From: Pantoea cypripedii
Lineage (GTDB): Bacteria > Pseudomonadota > Gammaproteobacteria > Enterobacterales > Enterobacteriaceae
Length of the DNA: 64,000 bases
Direction: 5' to 3'
Assembly: GCF_011395035.1 (NCBI RefSeq)
Contig: NZ_CP024770.1
Span: 62,001 to 126,000 of the forward strand
This document shows, piece after piece, positions 16,611-26,414 of the stretch. How positions within the stretch are numbered: the first letter of the stretch is position 1; each line of letters opens with the position of its first letter. Under the pieces are notes generated by a model that ran no database searches, was not told the DNA's origin, and saw nothing but the letters and a program-made list of their open reading frames with translations. The position numbers and the translations under genes were made by a program.

Positions 16611-18950
16611 ATGACCGCTTCACGTCCACATGCGCTGCGGGTGTTACCACTGGTGACGGCAATCCGCTTCGGCCTGCTTCCTGCGTTACTTTTCACCTCG
16701 GGGATGGTGGTGGCAGCAGCACCTGCCACCGTGCATTACAACATCGCTGCGGGTCCGCTGGACAGCGTGTTAAATCAGTTTGCGGCGACGGCAGGCATTA
16801 CCTTATCGCTGGATGCCAGCCTGACGCGCGGTAAGCAAAGCGCGGGATTACAGGGCGATTATTCGCTGCATGAAGGTCTGGCGGCACTGTTGCAGGGTTC
16901 GCAGCTGGAAGCCAGTGCGCTGGGGGGCAATCTGTGGACGGTAAAACCGCAACCGACAGAGCAAAGTCTGACCGTAGTGGGTGACTGGCTGGGAGAAGCG
17001 CGCGAAAGCGACGTGTTTGAACATCCGGGGGCGCGTGACGTGGTCCGCCGTGCCGATTTTGCTAAAAACGGTGCGACCACTATGCGTGAAGTCCTTAACC
17101 GTATTCCTGGCGTCAATGCTCCGGAGAACAACGGTACCGGTAGCCATGACCTGGCGATGAATTTCGGCATTCGCGGCCTGAACCCGCGTCTTGCCAGCCG
17201 TTCGACGGTATTGATGGATGGTATCCCGGTGCCGTTTGCACCTTACGGCCAGCCGCAGCTGTCGCTGGCACCGATCTCACTCGGCAATATGGATGCGGTG
17301 GACGTGGTGCGCGGCGGCGGTGCGGTACGCTATGGGCCACAAAGCGTGGGCGGGGTGGTCAACTTTGTCACCCGCGCGATACCGAAAGATTTTGGTATCG
17401 AAGCGGGTGTTGAAGGGCAGCTCAGCCCGACGTCTTCGCAGAATAACCCAAAAGAAACCCATAACCTGCTGGTGGGCGGCACCGCGGATAACGGCTTCGG
17501 TAGCGCCATCCTCTACTCAGGCACGCGTGGCAGCGACTGGCGTGAACACAGCGCCACCCGCATCGACGATGTGATGCTGAAAAGCCAGTACGCGCCTGAC
17601 GAAGTGCATACCTTTACCAGCCTGCTGCAATATTACGACGGTGAAGCGGATATGCCGGGGGGCCTGAGTCGTGCTGATTACGATGCGGACCGCTGGCAGT
17701 CGACGCGCCCTGTCGACCGCTTCTGGGGCCGTCGCCAGCTGGCCAGCCTGGGTTATCAGTTCCAGCCGGACCAGCAGCATAAGTTTAATATCCTCGGTTT
17801 CTATACCCATACACTGCGCAGCGGCTATCTGGAACAGGGTGCGCGCGTGACGTTGTCACCCCGCGAGTATTGGGTAAGGGGTATCGAGCCGCGCTACAGC
17901 CAGAGTTTTAACCTCGGTCCGACCGCCCATGAAGTGGGCGTCGGTTATCGCTATGTCAGCGAATCCGGCCACGAAATGCGTTACTACACCCCGACTGTAA
18001 GCGGCGAGTTGCCTTCCACCGCCAGCCCTTACGACCGTGATACCCGTTCCGGTACGGAGGCCCATGCCTGGTATCTGGATGATCGCATCGATATCGGCAA
18101 CTGGACCATCACGCCGGGGATGCGCTTTGAACACATCGAGTCGTTCCAGCGCAACGCCATTCGCGGCACGCGCCAGGATGTCAGCTACAACGCACCGCTG
18201 CCTGCGCTTAACGTGCTGTATCACCTCACCGACAGCTGGAACCTGTATGCCAACACCGAAGGTTCTTTCGGCACCGTGCAGTACAGCCAGATTGGCAAAG
18301 CAGTGGAAAGCGGCAACGTTGAGCCGGAAAAAGCCCGTACCTGGGAAGTGGGGACCCGTTATGACGATGGCGCGCTGACGGCAGAAGTCGGCCTGTTCCT
18401 GATCAACTTTAATAACCAGTACGACTCGAACCAGACCAACGATACCGTCACCGCGCGCGGAAAGACGCGTCATACCGGGCTGGAAAGCCAGGTACGTTAC
18501 AACCTTGGAGAACTGACGCCAGCGCTTGAAGAGGTATCGGTTTACGCCAGCTACGCGTATGTGAACGCTGAAATTCGCGAAAAAGGCGACACCTATGGCA
18601 ATCAGGTGCCGTTCTCACCGCGTCAGAAAGGCACCTTTGGCGTGGATTACCATCCCGGCAGCTGGACTTTTAACCTCAACAGCGAATTCCAGTCGAGCCA
18701 GTTCGCCGATAACGCCAACACCGTGCAGGAAAGCGCCGACGGCAGCACCGGTCGCATTCCCGGTTTTATGCTGTGGGGCGCGCGTGCCAGTTATGATTTC
18801 GGCCCCCGCCTCGCCAACCTGAACCTCGCTGTGGGGGTGAAGAACCTGTTTGACCAGCCCTATTTCACCCGCTCCTACGACGACAACAACAAAGGCATTT
18901 ATGCCGGGCAGCCACGTACTTTCTATGTGCAGGGCGCACTGAAATTCTGA
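16611..18950 (+). CDS. fecA: TonB-dependent ferric dicitrate receptor FecA
   Basis: The 779-aa protein (E. coli 774) has a signal peptide ending near GMVVAAA. An N-terminal signalling (STN) domain follows (about 40-115, VHYNIAAGPLDSVLNQFAATAGITL), then a TonB box at SLTVVGDWL, a plug domain (MREVLNRIPGVNAPENNGTGSHDL) and a 22-strand barrel ending in FYVQGALKF. It imports ferric dicitrate through the outer membrane and signals to FecR. ATG at 16611 follows TGGAGACG. The 87-bp gap after fecR is the expected FecI-dependent promoter region, but I did not identify a clear consensus. Confidence 0.95.
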   Translation: MTASRPHALRVLPLVTAIRFGLLPALLFTSGMVVAAAPATVHYNIAAGPLDSVLNQFAATAGITLSLDASLTRGKQSAGLQGDYSLHEGLAALLQGSQLEASALGGNLWTVKPQPTEQSLTVVGDWLGEARESDVFEHPGARDVVRRADFAKNGATTMREVLNRIPGVNAPENNGTGSHDLAMNFGIRGLNPRLASRSTVLMDGIPVPFAPYGQPQLSLAPISLGNMDAVDVVRGGGAVRYGPQSVGGVVNFVTRAIPKDFGIEAGVEGQLSPTSSQNNPKETHNLLVGGTADNGFGSAILYSGTRGSDWREHSATRIDDVMLKSQYAPDEVHTFTSLLQYYDGEADMPGGLSRADYDADRWQSTRPVDRFWGRRQLASLGYQFQPDQQHKFNILGFYTHTLRSGYLEQGARVTLSPREYWVRGIEPRYSQSFNLGPTAHEVGVGYRYVSESGHEMRYYTPTVSGELPSTASPYDRDTRSGTEAHAWYLDDRIDIGNWTITPGMRFEHIESFQRNAIRGTRQDVSYNAPLPALNVLYHLTDSWNLYANTEGSFGTVQYSQIGKAVESGNVEPEKARTWEVGTRYDDGALTAEVGLFLINFNNQYDSNQTNDTVTARGKTRHTGLESQVRYNLGELTPALEEVSVYASYAYVNAEIREKGDTYGNQVPFSPRQKGTFGVDYHPGSWTFNLNSEFQSSQFADNANTVQESADGSTGRIPGFMLWGARASYDFGPRLANLNLAVGVKNLFDQPYFTRSYDDNNKGIYAGQPRTFYVQGALKF

Positions 18951-18964
18951 CAGGAGACATCATC

Positions 18965-19831
18965 ATGCGCGTTCTGTTTTTGCTGCTGGCGTTGATGGGG
19001 TCAGCCAGCGCGGTGACGGTGCAGGATCAGCACGGCACTTTTACTCTGGAACAGACACCACAACGGATTGTGGTGCTGGAACTGTCGTTTGCCGATGCAC
19101 TGGCGGCGGTGGATCTCAGCCCGGTTGGCATTGCCGACGATAACGATCCACAGCGTTTACTGGAGGAGGTGCGGGCGCACCTCCAGCCCTGGCAATCGGT
19201 CGGGCTGCGTGGGCAGCCCAGCCTGGAGGCGATCAGCAGCCTGCATCCGGATCTGATCATCGCTGATAGCAGTCGTCATGCCGGTATCTACAACGCGTTG
19301 CAGCGCATTGCGCCGGTGCTGCTGCTCAAATCGCGCAATGAAACGTACCAGGAAAATTTGCAGTCTGCGGCCATCATCGGCGAAGTGGTGGGTAAAAAAC
19401 CAGAGATGGAGCAGCGGCTGGCGTTGCATCGGCAGCGTATAGCCGCCGCCGCTGCACAGCTGCCGCAGGGGACGCGGGTGATGTTTGGCACGTCGCGGGA
19501 AAATCAGTTCACGCTGCATTCGCGTGACAGCTACACCGGCGGGGTGCTGAGTGCGCTGGGGTTGCAGGTGACGGAGCCGATTAACGGTGCGGCGATGACG
19601 CCGATCGGCCTGGAGACTCTGCTGGCGCAGAACCCCGACTGGCTGCTGGTGGCGCATTATCGCCAGGAAAGCATTGTGAAGCGCTGGCAGGCCGATCCGC
19701 TGTGGGCGATGTTGAAAGTCGCACAGCAACATCATGTCCGCGAAGTTGACAGCAACAGCTGGGCGCGCATGCGCGGCTTGTTTGCAGCGGAAAAAATTTC
19801 GCGTGACGCTGTCACGTTATTCACCCAATGA
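18965..19831 (+). CDS. fecB: Ferric dicitrate periplasmic binding protein FecB
   Basis: A 288-aa class-III siderophore-binding protein. The short signal peptide MRVLFLLLALMGSASA is followed by TPQRIVVLELSFADALAAVDLSPVGIADDN, the FecB/FhuD fold start. The two lobes are joined by a long helix. It carries ferric citrate from FecA to FecCD. Slightly shorter than E. coli FecB (300 aa). It overlaps fecC by 4 bp. Confidence 0.93.
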   Translation: MRVLFLLLALMGSASAVTVQDQHGTFTLEQTPQRIVVLELSFADALAAVDLSPVGIADDNDPQRLLEEVRAHLQPWQSVGLRGQPSLEAISSLHPDLIIADSSRHAGIYNALQRIAPVLLLKSRNETYQENLQSAAIIGEVVGKKPEMEQRLALHRQRIAAAAAQLPQGTRVMFGTSRENQFTLHSRDSYTGGVLSALGLQVTEPINGAAMTPIGLETLLAQNPDWLLVAHYRQESIVKRWQADPLWAMLKVAQQHHVREVDSNSWARMRGLFAAEKISRDAVTLFTQ

Positions 19832-20793
19832 TACGTTGGTTAATCAGCGTGGCGCTGCTGATCAGTGCCTTCTGGTTCAGCCTGACCAGCTTCTCTGCGG
19901 TGCCGATCGCGCCGCAGTCCGCCCTGCATGCGTTATGGCCGGGACAGCCGCAAAATATCGGCGAAGCACTGGTGTTTAATCTGCGATTGCCGCGCGCGCT
20001 GGTGGCAGTGCTGCTGGGTGCTGCACTGGCGCTGGCTGGCGGCTTGTTACAGGCGTTGACGCATAATCCGCTGGCTTCGCCGTCGGTACTGGGCATCAAC
20101 AGCGGTGCGGCATTAGCGATCGCGCTGGTGTCGGCTTTTGCTCCGGTGAAACTGGAAGGCTATCCACTGGCATTAATTGCCGCCGGTGGCGGCGGCCTGA
20201 GCTGGGTTTGCGTGACGCTGGCGGCACGCACCCATGACCGGCAGCGGCTGATCCTCGCCGGTATCGCGTTATCGGCATTCTGCATGGCGATGACGCGTAT
20301 CGTATTGCTGCTGGCGGAGGATCACGCTTACGGCATTCTGACCTGGCTGGCAGGGGGAATTGCCCAGGTGCGCTGGCAGGAGGTGTGGCAGTTGCTGCCG
20401 GTCATGGCCGTGATCGTCCCGCTGGTGCTGACCCAGACGCGCGCCCTGAACCTGCTGAGCATGGGTGACAGCGCGGCGCATAGCCTCGGCGTGAATATCG
20501 TTGTGCTGCGCGTTGGACTGAGCATTGCGTTGTTGCTGCTGGTGGGCGCGTGCGTCAGCGTGGCCGGGCCGCTGGGCTTTATTGGCCTGCTGGTGCCGCA
20601 TCTGGCGCGAGCGTGGATCGGCCACGATCTGCGAGTCATGTTGCCGATGGCGATGTTGCTCGGCGCAACCCTGCTGCTGATCGCCGATATTGCTGCCCGC
20701 GCGCTGGGCTGGCCCGGAGAACTGCCTGCCGGGGTGGTGCTGGCGCTGGTGGGCGCTCCCTGCTTTGTCTGGCTGGCAAGGAGGCAGCGATGA
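19828..20793 (+). CDS. fecC: Ferric dicitrate ABC permease FecC
   Basis: A 321-aa inner-membrane protein of the BtuC/FecCD family with about ten helices. It carries the family blocks LRLPRALVAVLLGAALALAGGLLQ, NPLASPSVLGINSGAALAI and GPLGFIGLLVPHLAR. It pairs with FecD to move iron (citrate complex) into the cytoplasm, powered by FecE. ATGA overlaps with fecB upstream and fecD downstream indicate one operon. Confidence 0.94.
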   Translation: MIRWLISVALLISAFWFSLTSFSAVPIAPQSALHALWPGQPQNIGEALVFNLRLPRALVAVLLGAALALAGGLLQALTHNPLASPSVLGINSGAALAIALVSAFAPVKLEGYPLALIAAGGGGLSWVCVTLAARTHDRQRLILAGIALSAFCMAMTRIVLLLAEDHAYGILTWLAGGIAQVRWQEVWQLLPVMAVIVPLVLTQTRALNLLSMGDSAAHSLGVNIVVLRVGLSIALLLLVGACVSVAGPLGFIGLLVPHLARAWIGHDLRVMLPMAMLLGATLLLIADIAARALGWPGELPAGVVLALVGAPCFVWLARRQR

Positions 20794-21749
20794 TACCTGC
20801 GCGTTATCTGCTGCCGCTGATGTTGTTTGGGCTGGCGGTCGGCATGATTATCAGCCTGAAACTGGGTGTGCAGTCATTCTCCTGGTCAACGTTGTGGTCG
20901 GCGTGGCAACCCGCTAATGAGGCGCATTTTGTGGTGATGGAATACCGTCTGCCACGGGTGGTGCTGGCGCTGCTGGTGGGAGCGGCGCTGGCGGTGTCCG
21001 GCGTGCTGGTGCAGGGGGTGATCCGCAACCCGCTGGCATCGCCCGATATCCTCGGCGTCAATCATGCCGCCAGCCTGGCCTCGCTGGTGGCACTGCTGTT
21101 ATTTCCCGCTTTTCCGCTGGGAGGGTTGCCGCTGGTGTCATTTGCCGGGGGTTGCTTTGCGCTGGGGTTGCTGCGCTGGCTGACCGGTACTTCGTCGCCG
21201 TTGCGGCTGGCAGTAGTGGGGGTGGCACTCGCCGCCTGTTTTGCCAGCGTCACCGATTATCTGTTGCTGTCGCGTCCGCAGGACATCAACACCGCGTTGC
21301 TATGGCTGACGGGCAGCCTGTGGGGACGTGACTGGCAGATGGTGCTACTGGCGTTACCGCTTCCGATTTTGCTGCTTATCAGCCTGTGTTTTTGCCGCGA
21401 TCTCGACCTGCTGGCGCTGGGAGATGAGCGTGCGGCAACCCTCGGGGTTTCTTTGCGCCATTTTCAGCGCGGCGTGCTGCTGATCGGCGTGGCACTGGCC
21501 GCGCTGGCGGTGGCGGTATGCGGGCCAATCAGTTTTATCAGCCTGGTGGTGCCACATCTGGCACGTCGTCTGGTGGGGGGATGTCATGCCCGCCTGTTGC
21601 CGTTTTCCGCTTTACTTGGGGCGCTGGTGTTACTGCTGGCCGATATGCTGGCGCGCACCCTGTCTCCGCCGATGGAGCTGCCCGCCGGTGTCATCACCGC
21701 GCTGATCGGCGCTCCGTGGTTTTTCTGGCTGTTAATCAGGACACGATAG
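20790..21749 (+). CDS. fecD: Ferric dicitrate ABC permease FecD
   Basis: From ATG at 20790 (overlapping the fecC stop) the protein is 319 aa, starting MIPARYLLPLMLFG. The family blocks repeat those of FecC: YRLPRVVLALLVGAALAVSGVLVQG, NPLASPDILGVNHAASLAS and GPISFISLVVPHLARRLV. A longer open frame from 20550 is only overlap with fecC and is not used. It is the second half of the permease dimer, and fecE begins immediately after its stop. Confidence 0.94.
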   Translation: MIPARYLLPLMLFGLAVGMIISLKLGVQSFSWSTLWSAWQPANEAHFVVMEYRLPRVVLALLVGAALAVSGVLVQGVIRNPLASPDILGVNHAASLASLVALLLFPAFPLGGLPLVSFAGGCFALGLLRWLTGTSSPLRLAVVGVALAACFASVTDYLLLSRPQDINTALLWLTGSLWGRDWQMVLLALPLPILLLISLCFCRDLDLLALGDERAATLGVSLRHFQRGVLLIGVALAALAVAVCGPISFISLVVPHLARRLVGGCHARLLPFSALLGALVLLLADMLARTLSPPMELPAGVITALIGAPWFFWLLIRTR

Positions 21750-22523
21750 ATGCAACTGAGGGTTGAGAATCTGGCTGCGGGCTACGCCGGGAAACGCGTG
21801 CTTCAGGACGTGAGCGTGAGCTTTGCCGCCGGGCAAATCACCGCGCTGCTTGGGCCAAATGGCTGCGGCAAATCGACGCTGTTAAAAACGCTGGCGCGCC
21901 TGCTGACACCCACTGCGGGACAGCTGTTTATCGGTGGTCAGCCATTGGCGCGTTTTTCCTCACGTCAGCTGGCCCGGCATCTGGCGTTGTTGCCACAGCA
22001 ACATCTGACGCCGGAAGGGGTGAGCGTGGCGGAGTTGGTGGCTTATGGTCGTCATCCCTGGTTACCGCTGTGGGGGCGATTGTCGGCACAGGACAAAGAT
22101 CAGGTGCAGGCCGCAATGGCACGGATGGGCATCGCTCAACTGGCGCAGCAGCGCGTCAGCGATTTATCGGGCGGCCAGCGGCAGCGGGTGTTTCTGGCGA
22201 TGCTGCTGGCGCAGGATACGCCGGTCATCCTGCTGGATGAACCCACCACCTGGCTGGACATCAATCATCAGATCGAGCTGATGAAGCTGATGGGGGAGCT
22301 GAAGGCGCAGGGCAAAACCGTGGTGACCGTGTTGCACGACCTCAATCAGGCCAGCCGCTATTGTGATCGGCTGGTGCTGCTGGCAGAAGGCACATTGGTC
22401 ACCGAGGGGACGCCCGCGCAGGTGTTACAACCTGAGGTCCTTAAACGCGTATTTCAGGTCAATGTGGCGGTGGTGCCGGAACCGGTGAGCGGGGCATTGA
22501 TATGTGTTCATCATGATGATTAG
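21750..22523 (+). CDS. fecE: Ferric dicitrate ABC ATPase FecE
   Basis: The 257-aa ATPase has Walker A GPNGCGKST (about residues 35-43), signature LSGGQRQR, Walker B VILLDEPTTWLD and switch His in VLHDLNQ. It is the iron-siderophore type of ABC ATPase and energises FecCD. Last gene of the fec operon. Past it, base composition drops and an unrelated AT-rich gene begins. Confidence 0.94.
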   Translation: MQLRVENLAAGYAGKRVLQDVSVSFAAGQITALLGPNGCGKSTLLKTLARLLTPTAGQLFIGGQPLARFSSRQLARHLALLPQQHLTPEGVSVAELVAYGRHPWLPLWGRLSAQDKDQVQAAMARMGIAQLAQQRVSDLSGGQRQRVFLAMLLAQDTPVILLDEPTTWLDINHQIELMKLMGELKAQGKTVVTVLHDLNQASRYCDRLVLLAEGTLVTEGTPAQVLQPEVLKRVFQVNVAVVPEPVSGALICVHHDD

Positions 22524-22681
22524 CACCATCACCTTTATCGCTGCCTGTGAAATCGCGGAAATTAATTTGCAAAATGATTTAAGACAATGATTTTCCTCTG
22601 AATATCGAATATCTTATCGCATGGAAGTCGATGGAAATTAACACCTCAAATCAGAATGTTTTTTAAATGGAAATTAAAAAC

Positions 22682-24049
22682 ATGTCAAAAAAAACACTGC
22701 TTATTATCTCTTCTTTATTGTCGCCAACGTCAGTAGCCTATGCATTGGATACCTCTGGTTATTACCCTGACTGCCGGGAGAATATTAATTTCTCCCGGGC
22801 ATCAGAGAAAGAGCCGGAATTGGTATGGAGGAATGAAAATAATACGCTATGGCGTGGCGATACGAATAATGAAGGATTAGACGCATTCAAAAATGGGATG
22901 CGACCTAAAGGGGTAACGCGAGAATACCCTGAGGCAGAACGCGATCATGACTGGCGTTGCCATAAAGAAGATTCATTTCGTTCAGTTTTCGTCAGTACTA
23001 CAGAAAATTTGAAAACTGCAATTAACTTTGTCGATCTGTACCATCCGCAAAAAGAAGGCTGGGTCTATGAAATTCATGCGCCTGGTGGAATAAATCAGCA
23101 GCTATCCATTGGCGGGGCTGCCGGGACTTATGAAGCAGAGATCTCTTTTCCTGGTGGCGTAAAAGGAAAATTTATTAAGCAGGCATGTTATTACATTAAG
23201 AGACAGCTTCAGCGCTGTGAGGATAACCCCGACTTTCAGGAACCTTCATGGAAAGAAAGCCCGGAAGAAGTGGCCGCCGCAGTCACCAGTCTTACCAGGG
23301 TGGTTCCCAAAGGCCACTGCGAAACGACAGATGAAACAGTCACGATGCCCGCCGAGCTATGTCCGTTGCCGGATATGGCCACCACGCAGTATTTCCAGGA
23401 AGGGAATATCCTGGCGAAAGAGGGCATGTATATTCATTATGATGTATCCGATCGTGGGCCGGAAAAACCTGAACGATGGATTTTATTAATGAGCGGAGAC
23501 AAAAAATCAGACTCCAGTCATATTGCAGTTAATATCCCGATTACAGCCAGCATGCCGGATACAGGCAATGTTTATGTTTCTCCCGACAAATTTTCATCAC
23601 CGGCTTATCCCTGGCAAAAGAGATTTCAGCGATGGTCGCTGGGTGTGGCACACGCCGGGGATAATAATCAGATCTCAGGGCCTGTATCTTACTTGCATAC
23701 AAACTATTTTCCGGTAAAGGGGGATGTTCTGCTGGATGAAATGGCATCAAATGCAATAACTTCAGAAGATGCTGAGAAAGGGGTTCGCGTCACGGTTAGC
23801 GCTCCTGTGGACCGTGATTCGTGGCTCTTTACTCAGATAAAAAATCCGGTGACAGGGCAGTGGGGTCTGTTTGGCGGCTATCAGAAAATAAAGGCCGGGG
23901 CCAGTAAAACGCTGGACGCAAAAATCATCCGCAGCTGGCACCCGGAGGGCGGTATTTTTCGTATCGGTTTATCGGAGAGCGTGAATACCCCTGGGGATGT
24001 CAAACCGCTGGGTAACACGCCTTATATCGAGGTGACGGACAAACCGTAA
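22682..24049 (+). CDS. Secreted ADP-ribosyltransferase-like toxin
   Basis: The 455-aa protein has a signal peptide (cleavage near SVAYA, residue 21). Residues 45-175 carry the motif order of cholera/pertussis-type ADP-ribosyltransferases: Arg58 in LWRGD, Ser105-Thr-Thr in VFVSTTEN, and Glu151-x-Glu153 in YEAEISFPGGV, the ARTT E-x-E seen in arginine-modifying toxins. Several Cys suggest disulfides. The C-terminal ~230 residues are unassigned and may be a binding or delivery domain. ATG at 22682 is preferred to 22667 because GGAA sits ~9 bp before it. AT-rich and unlike its fec and cit neighbours, suggesting transfer. Target unknown. Confidence 0.7.
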   Translation: MSKKTLLIISSLLSPTSVAYALDTSGYYPDCRENINFSRASEKEPELVWRNENNTLWRGDTNNEGLDAFKNGMRPKGVTREYPEAERDHDWRCHKEDSFRSVFVSTTENLKTAINFVDLYHPQKEGWVYEIHAPGGINQQLSIGGAAGTYEAEISFPGGVKGKFIKQACYYIKRQLQRCEDNPDFQEPSWKESPEEVAAAVTSLTRVVPKGHCETTDETVTMPAELCPLPDMATTQYFQEGNILAKEGMYIHYDVSDRGPEKPERWILLMSGDKKSDSSHIAVNIPITASMPDTGNVYVSPDKFSSPAYPWQKRFQRWSLGVAHAGDNNQISGPVSYLHTNYFPVKGDVLLDEMASNAITSEDAEKGVRVTVSAPVDRDSWLFTQIKNPVTGQWGLFGGYQKIKAGASKTLDAKIIRSWHPEGGIFRIGLSESVNTPGDVKPLGNTPYIEVTDKP

Positions 24050-24058
24050 CGCATGGGT

Positions 24059-24082
24059 AAGGCGTGACGCCTGTCACGCCTT
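24059..24082. terminator. Hairpin between convergent toxin and dpiA genes
   Basis: AAGGCGTGAC-gcct-GTCACGCCTT is a perfect 10-bp stem, extended outside by GGGTAA/TTTACCC-like sequence. It lies between the toxin stop (24049) and the dpiA stop (24085), so it probably ends both transcripts. Confidence 0.75.
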
Positions 24083-24084
24083 GT

Positions 24085-24771
24085 TTACCCGCCCCAGCGA
24101 TACATCCTTCTCGGATGTCCAATCTTGCCGTACTGCATTTCTACTGCCAGAAAGCCTGCATCCACGCAGTGCTCCAGATAGCGTCGAACGGTGGTTTTAC
24201 TCAGCCCGGTTTCGCTCACCACTTCATCCACAGAAAAACAGCGTTGTGCCTGGGCAAACAGGTTTTGCACCAGCGCCAGTGTCTTCTCTTCAATACCTTT
24301 GTTGTTGTTATTCTGACGGTAATTTTTCGCCTGAAGTTGATAGAGCGAATCGACGTTCTGTTGATCGACAATCTTCCATACACGCTGCTGTTCGGCAAAC
24401 TGCACAAAACGTTCCAGCGACTGGCTCAAACGCTTCCAGGAAACCGGCTTGAGAATATAGTCGAAGGCACCATTGCGGATCGCCTGGCTACAGGTGTCCA
24501 TATCGCTGGCGGCAGTGATGAAAATCACCGAACAGTTCGCGCGCATTACCAGCGGGTCGCCAATCAGCGTGATGCCTTTACCATCCGGCAGATAATTGTC
24601 GAGCAACACTAATTGTGGCTGCTTGCTGTTCAGTAAGCTCTGGGCTTCTGCGAGTGACGAGGCAACCCCCACCAGCCGCAGGCAGGGATGTTCACTGATC
24701 AGTTCGGCATGCAACTGCGCCAGCGTGTTTTCATCTTCAACAATCAATACGTCTATCAGTTCAGGTTGCAT
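24085..24771 (-). CDS. dpiA: Citrate response regulator DpiA (CitB)
   Basis: From MQPELIDVLIVEDEN the protein is 228 aa (E. coli DpiA 226). The receiver domain has Asp58 in LVLLDNYLPDGKG as phospho-acceptor and the Lys in YILKPVSW. The C-terminal half has a helix-turn-helix (VSETGLSKTTVRRYLEHCVDAGFLAVEMQYG), typical of the CitB/DcuR group. It activates citrate fermentation genes. The start overlaps the kinase stop by 11 bp. A longer frame upstream is only read-through into the kinase gene. Confidence 0.92.
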   Translation of the reverse strand: MQPELIDVLIVEDENTLAQLHAELISEHPCLRLVGVASSLAEAQSLLNSKQPQLVLLDNYLPDGKGITLIGDPLVMRANCSVIFITAASDMDTCSQAIRNGAFDYILKPVSWKRLSQSLERFVQFAEQQRVWKIVDQQNVDSLYQLQAKNYRQNNNNKGIEEKTLALVQNLFAQAQRCFSVDEVVSETGLSKTTVRRYLEHCVDAGFLAVEMQYGKIGHPRRMYRWGG

Positions 24772-26398
24772 AATACGGTTCTTCCAGCGTGGATACGGGA
24801 CGCGCCTGGTCGCCCGTTTCAGGAATAAATAAGGAAAAAATCGTGCCGTGCGGTGCATTGGCGGAAACTTCAATCGACCCGCCCACCTGCGTGACATAGC
24901 TGGCGATTAAATACAGGCCGATACCATGATCGCCACTGCGTTTGGTGGTGATCCCGCGTTCAAAAATATGCTCGCGGATGGCCGGGTCGATACCGATACC
25001 CCGATCCGCCACTTCAATGATCAGCTCCCGCTCGTTCAGCAGGATCAGCACCTCCACCGGTTCGTGCGGCAGCGGGGAACGCTGTGTCGCCTCGATGGCG
25101 TTATCCAGCAGGTTGCCGATGATCGAGATCAGCTCGGCTTCTCCCAGCATGCGGCAGGGTCGCTCCAGCTGGCACAGCGGATCAAACGCCAACTCCACGC
25201 CTTTTTCACGTGCGCGTGCCGCTTTGCCTAACAACAGACCGCACAGGGTGGGTGAGTTAAAACGCGCAGAGATAAAGTCCAGCAGCTCCTGGGCATGTTC
25301 TGACTGGGCCTGAATGTAGCGCACTGCTTCGTCGTAACGTCCCATATGCAGCAGGCCGGAGAGCGTGGTCATACGGTTTAACTGTTCATGGCGCATAATG
25401 CGCAGGTTATCGACATAGCGTTTCACCTGGCTGAGTTGCGCACTGAGGCTGTCGATCTCGTTGCGATCGCGAAAGGTGATCACCCAACCCTGCAATTCAT
25501 CCTCCAGCATTATCCGTACCCGGCTGGCGAGTACCGTTAACTGATTGAAGCGACAAATCTCGTCGTGGGTATCGTGTTCCAGAATCACTTCACGGGTGAA
25601 AAACGGTACCGGGGCAATCACTTCGCTGATGGTATGGCCACGCAGCATGCGGGTTGGCTGGCTCAAACCTAACAGTTTACGGGCCGCCTGGTTGATCACC
25701 TCGATGCGTAACTCGCTGTCGATCGCAATCACCCCTTCATAGATGGATTCCATCATCGCTTTCTGCTGACGCACCAGCAGGCCAATTTCCCGTGGCTCCA
25801 GCGAGAAAATCTGTTTTTTAATCCCGCTGGTGAAAAACCACGAAAAGACAAACAGCGCGGCCAGCAGCAACACTGCCGCGATGAAGATATTGATCACTTT
25901 ACTCAGCGTAATGGTGTCGAGATAGCTGGTGAGATAACCCACCGAGATAATACCGATCACCTGATGGTTATCGTCAAATATCGGCGCTTTACTGCGCAGG
26001 GAAACGCCCAGGCCTCCCTTACGAATGGTGGTGGTGCTGATGCCGCGCAATACCGCATCATTGTCGCCACCGACCAGCTTTTTACCGACCACCTCGCCGT
26101 GCACAGAATGAAATAGATGAATCCCCTTATTATCGCCCACCACAATAAAGCTGGCATCGGTATGCAACACCACCTGATGCATAAACTGATTAATCGCCGG
26201 AATATCTTTTTCCGCTACCGCTTTCCGTAAATTAGGAATAATCGCGATCTCTTCCGCCTGTATTTTTGCCCGGGTGCTCATTTCCTGATAAAGCTGTCGG
26301 CTGACATCCTGGTAATAATAAATGCCGAGCAGAACAAAAAGACCGGAAAAGAACAGAACCAGAGAAATAAAAAGTTTGATTTGGAAGGATAGCTTCAT
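24761..26398 (-). CDS. dpiB: Citrate sensor histidine kinase DpiB (CitA)
   Basis: The 545-aa kinase (E. coli DpiB 552) has TM1 near 7-27, a periplasmic PDC/PAS citrate-binding domain (~30-165), TM2 near 170-190, a cytoplasmic PAS, MRHEQLNRMTTLSG as the dimerisation/His region (phospho-His in RHEQ), then N-box NLLDNAIEAT and G-boxes DRGIGID and GDHGIGLYL. In family members it senses periplasmic citrate. ATG at 26398 is used; a GTG 15 bp upstream is possible. Divergent from the citrate transporter operon. Confidence 0.92.
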   Translation of the reverse strand: MKLSFQIKLFISLVLFFSGLFVLLGIYYYQDVSRQLYQEMSTRAKIQAEEIAIIPNLRKAVAEKDIPAINQFMHQVVLHTDASFIVVGDNKGIHLFHSVHGEVVGKKLVGGDNDAVLRGISTTTIRKGGLGVSLRSKAPIFDDNHQVIGIISVGYLTSYLDTITLSKVINIFIAAVLLLAALFVFSWFFTSGIKKQIFSLEPREIGLLVRQQKAMMESIYEGVIAIDSELRIEVINQAARKLLGLSQPTRMLRGHTISEVIAPVPFFTREVILEHDTHDEICRFNQLTVLASRVRIMLEDELQGWVITFRDRNEIDSLSAQLSQVKRYVDNLRIMRHEQLNRMTTLSGLLHMGRYDEAVRYIQAQSEHAQELLDFISARFNSPTLCGLLLGKAARAREKGVELAFDPLCQLERPCRMLGEAELISIIGNLLDNAIEATQRSPLPHEPVEVLILLNERELIIEVADRGIGIDPAIREHIFERGITTKRSGDHGIGLYLIASYVTQVGGSIEVSANAPHGTIFSLFIPETGDQARPVSTLEEPYYAT

Positions 26399-26414
26399 AA
26401 CGGCACGCACCACA

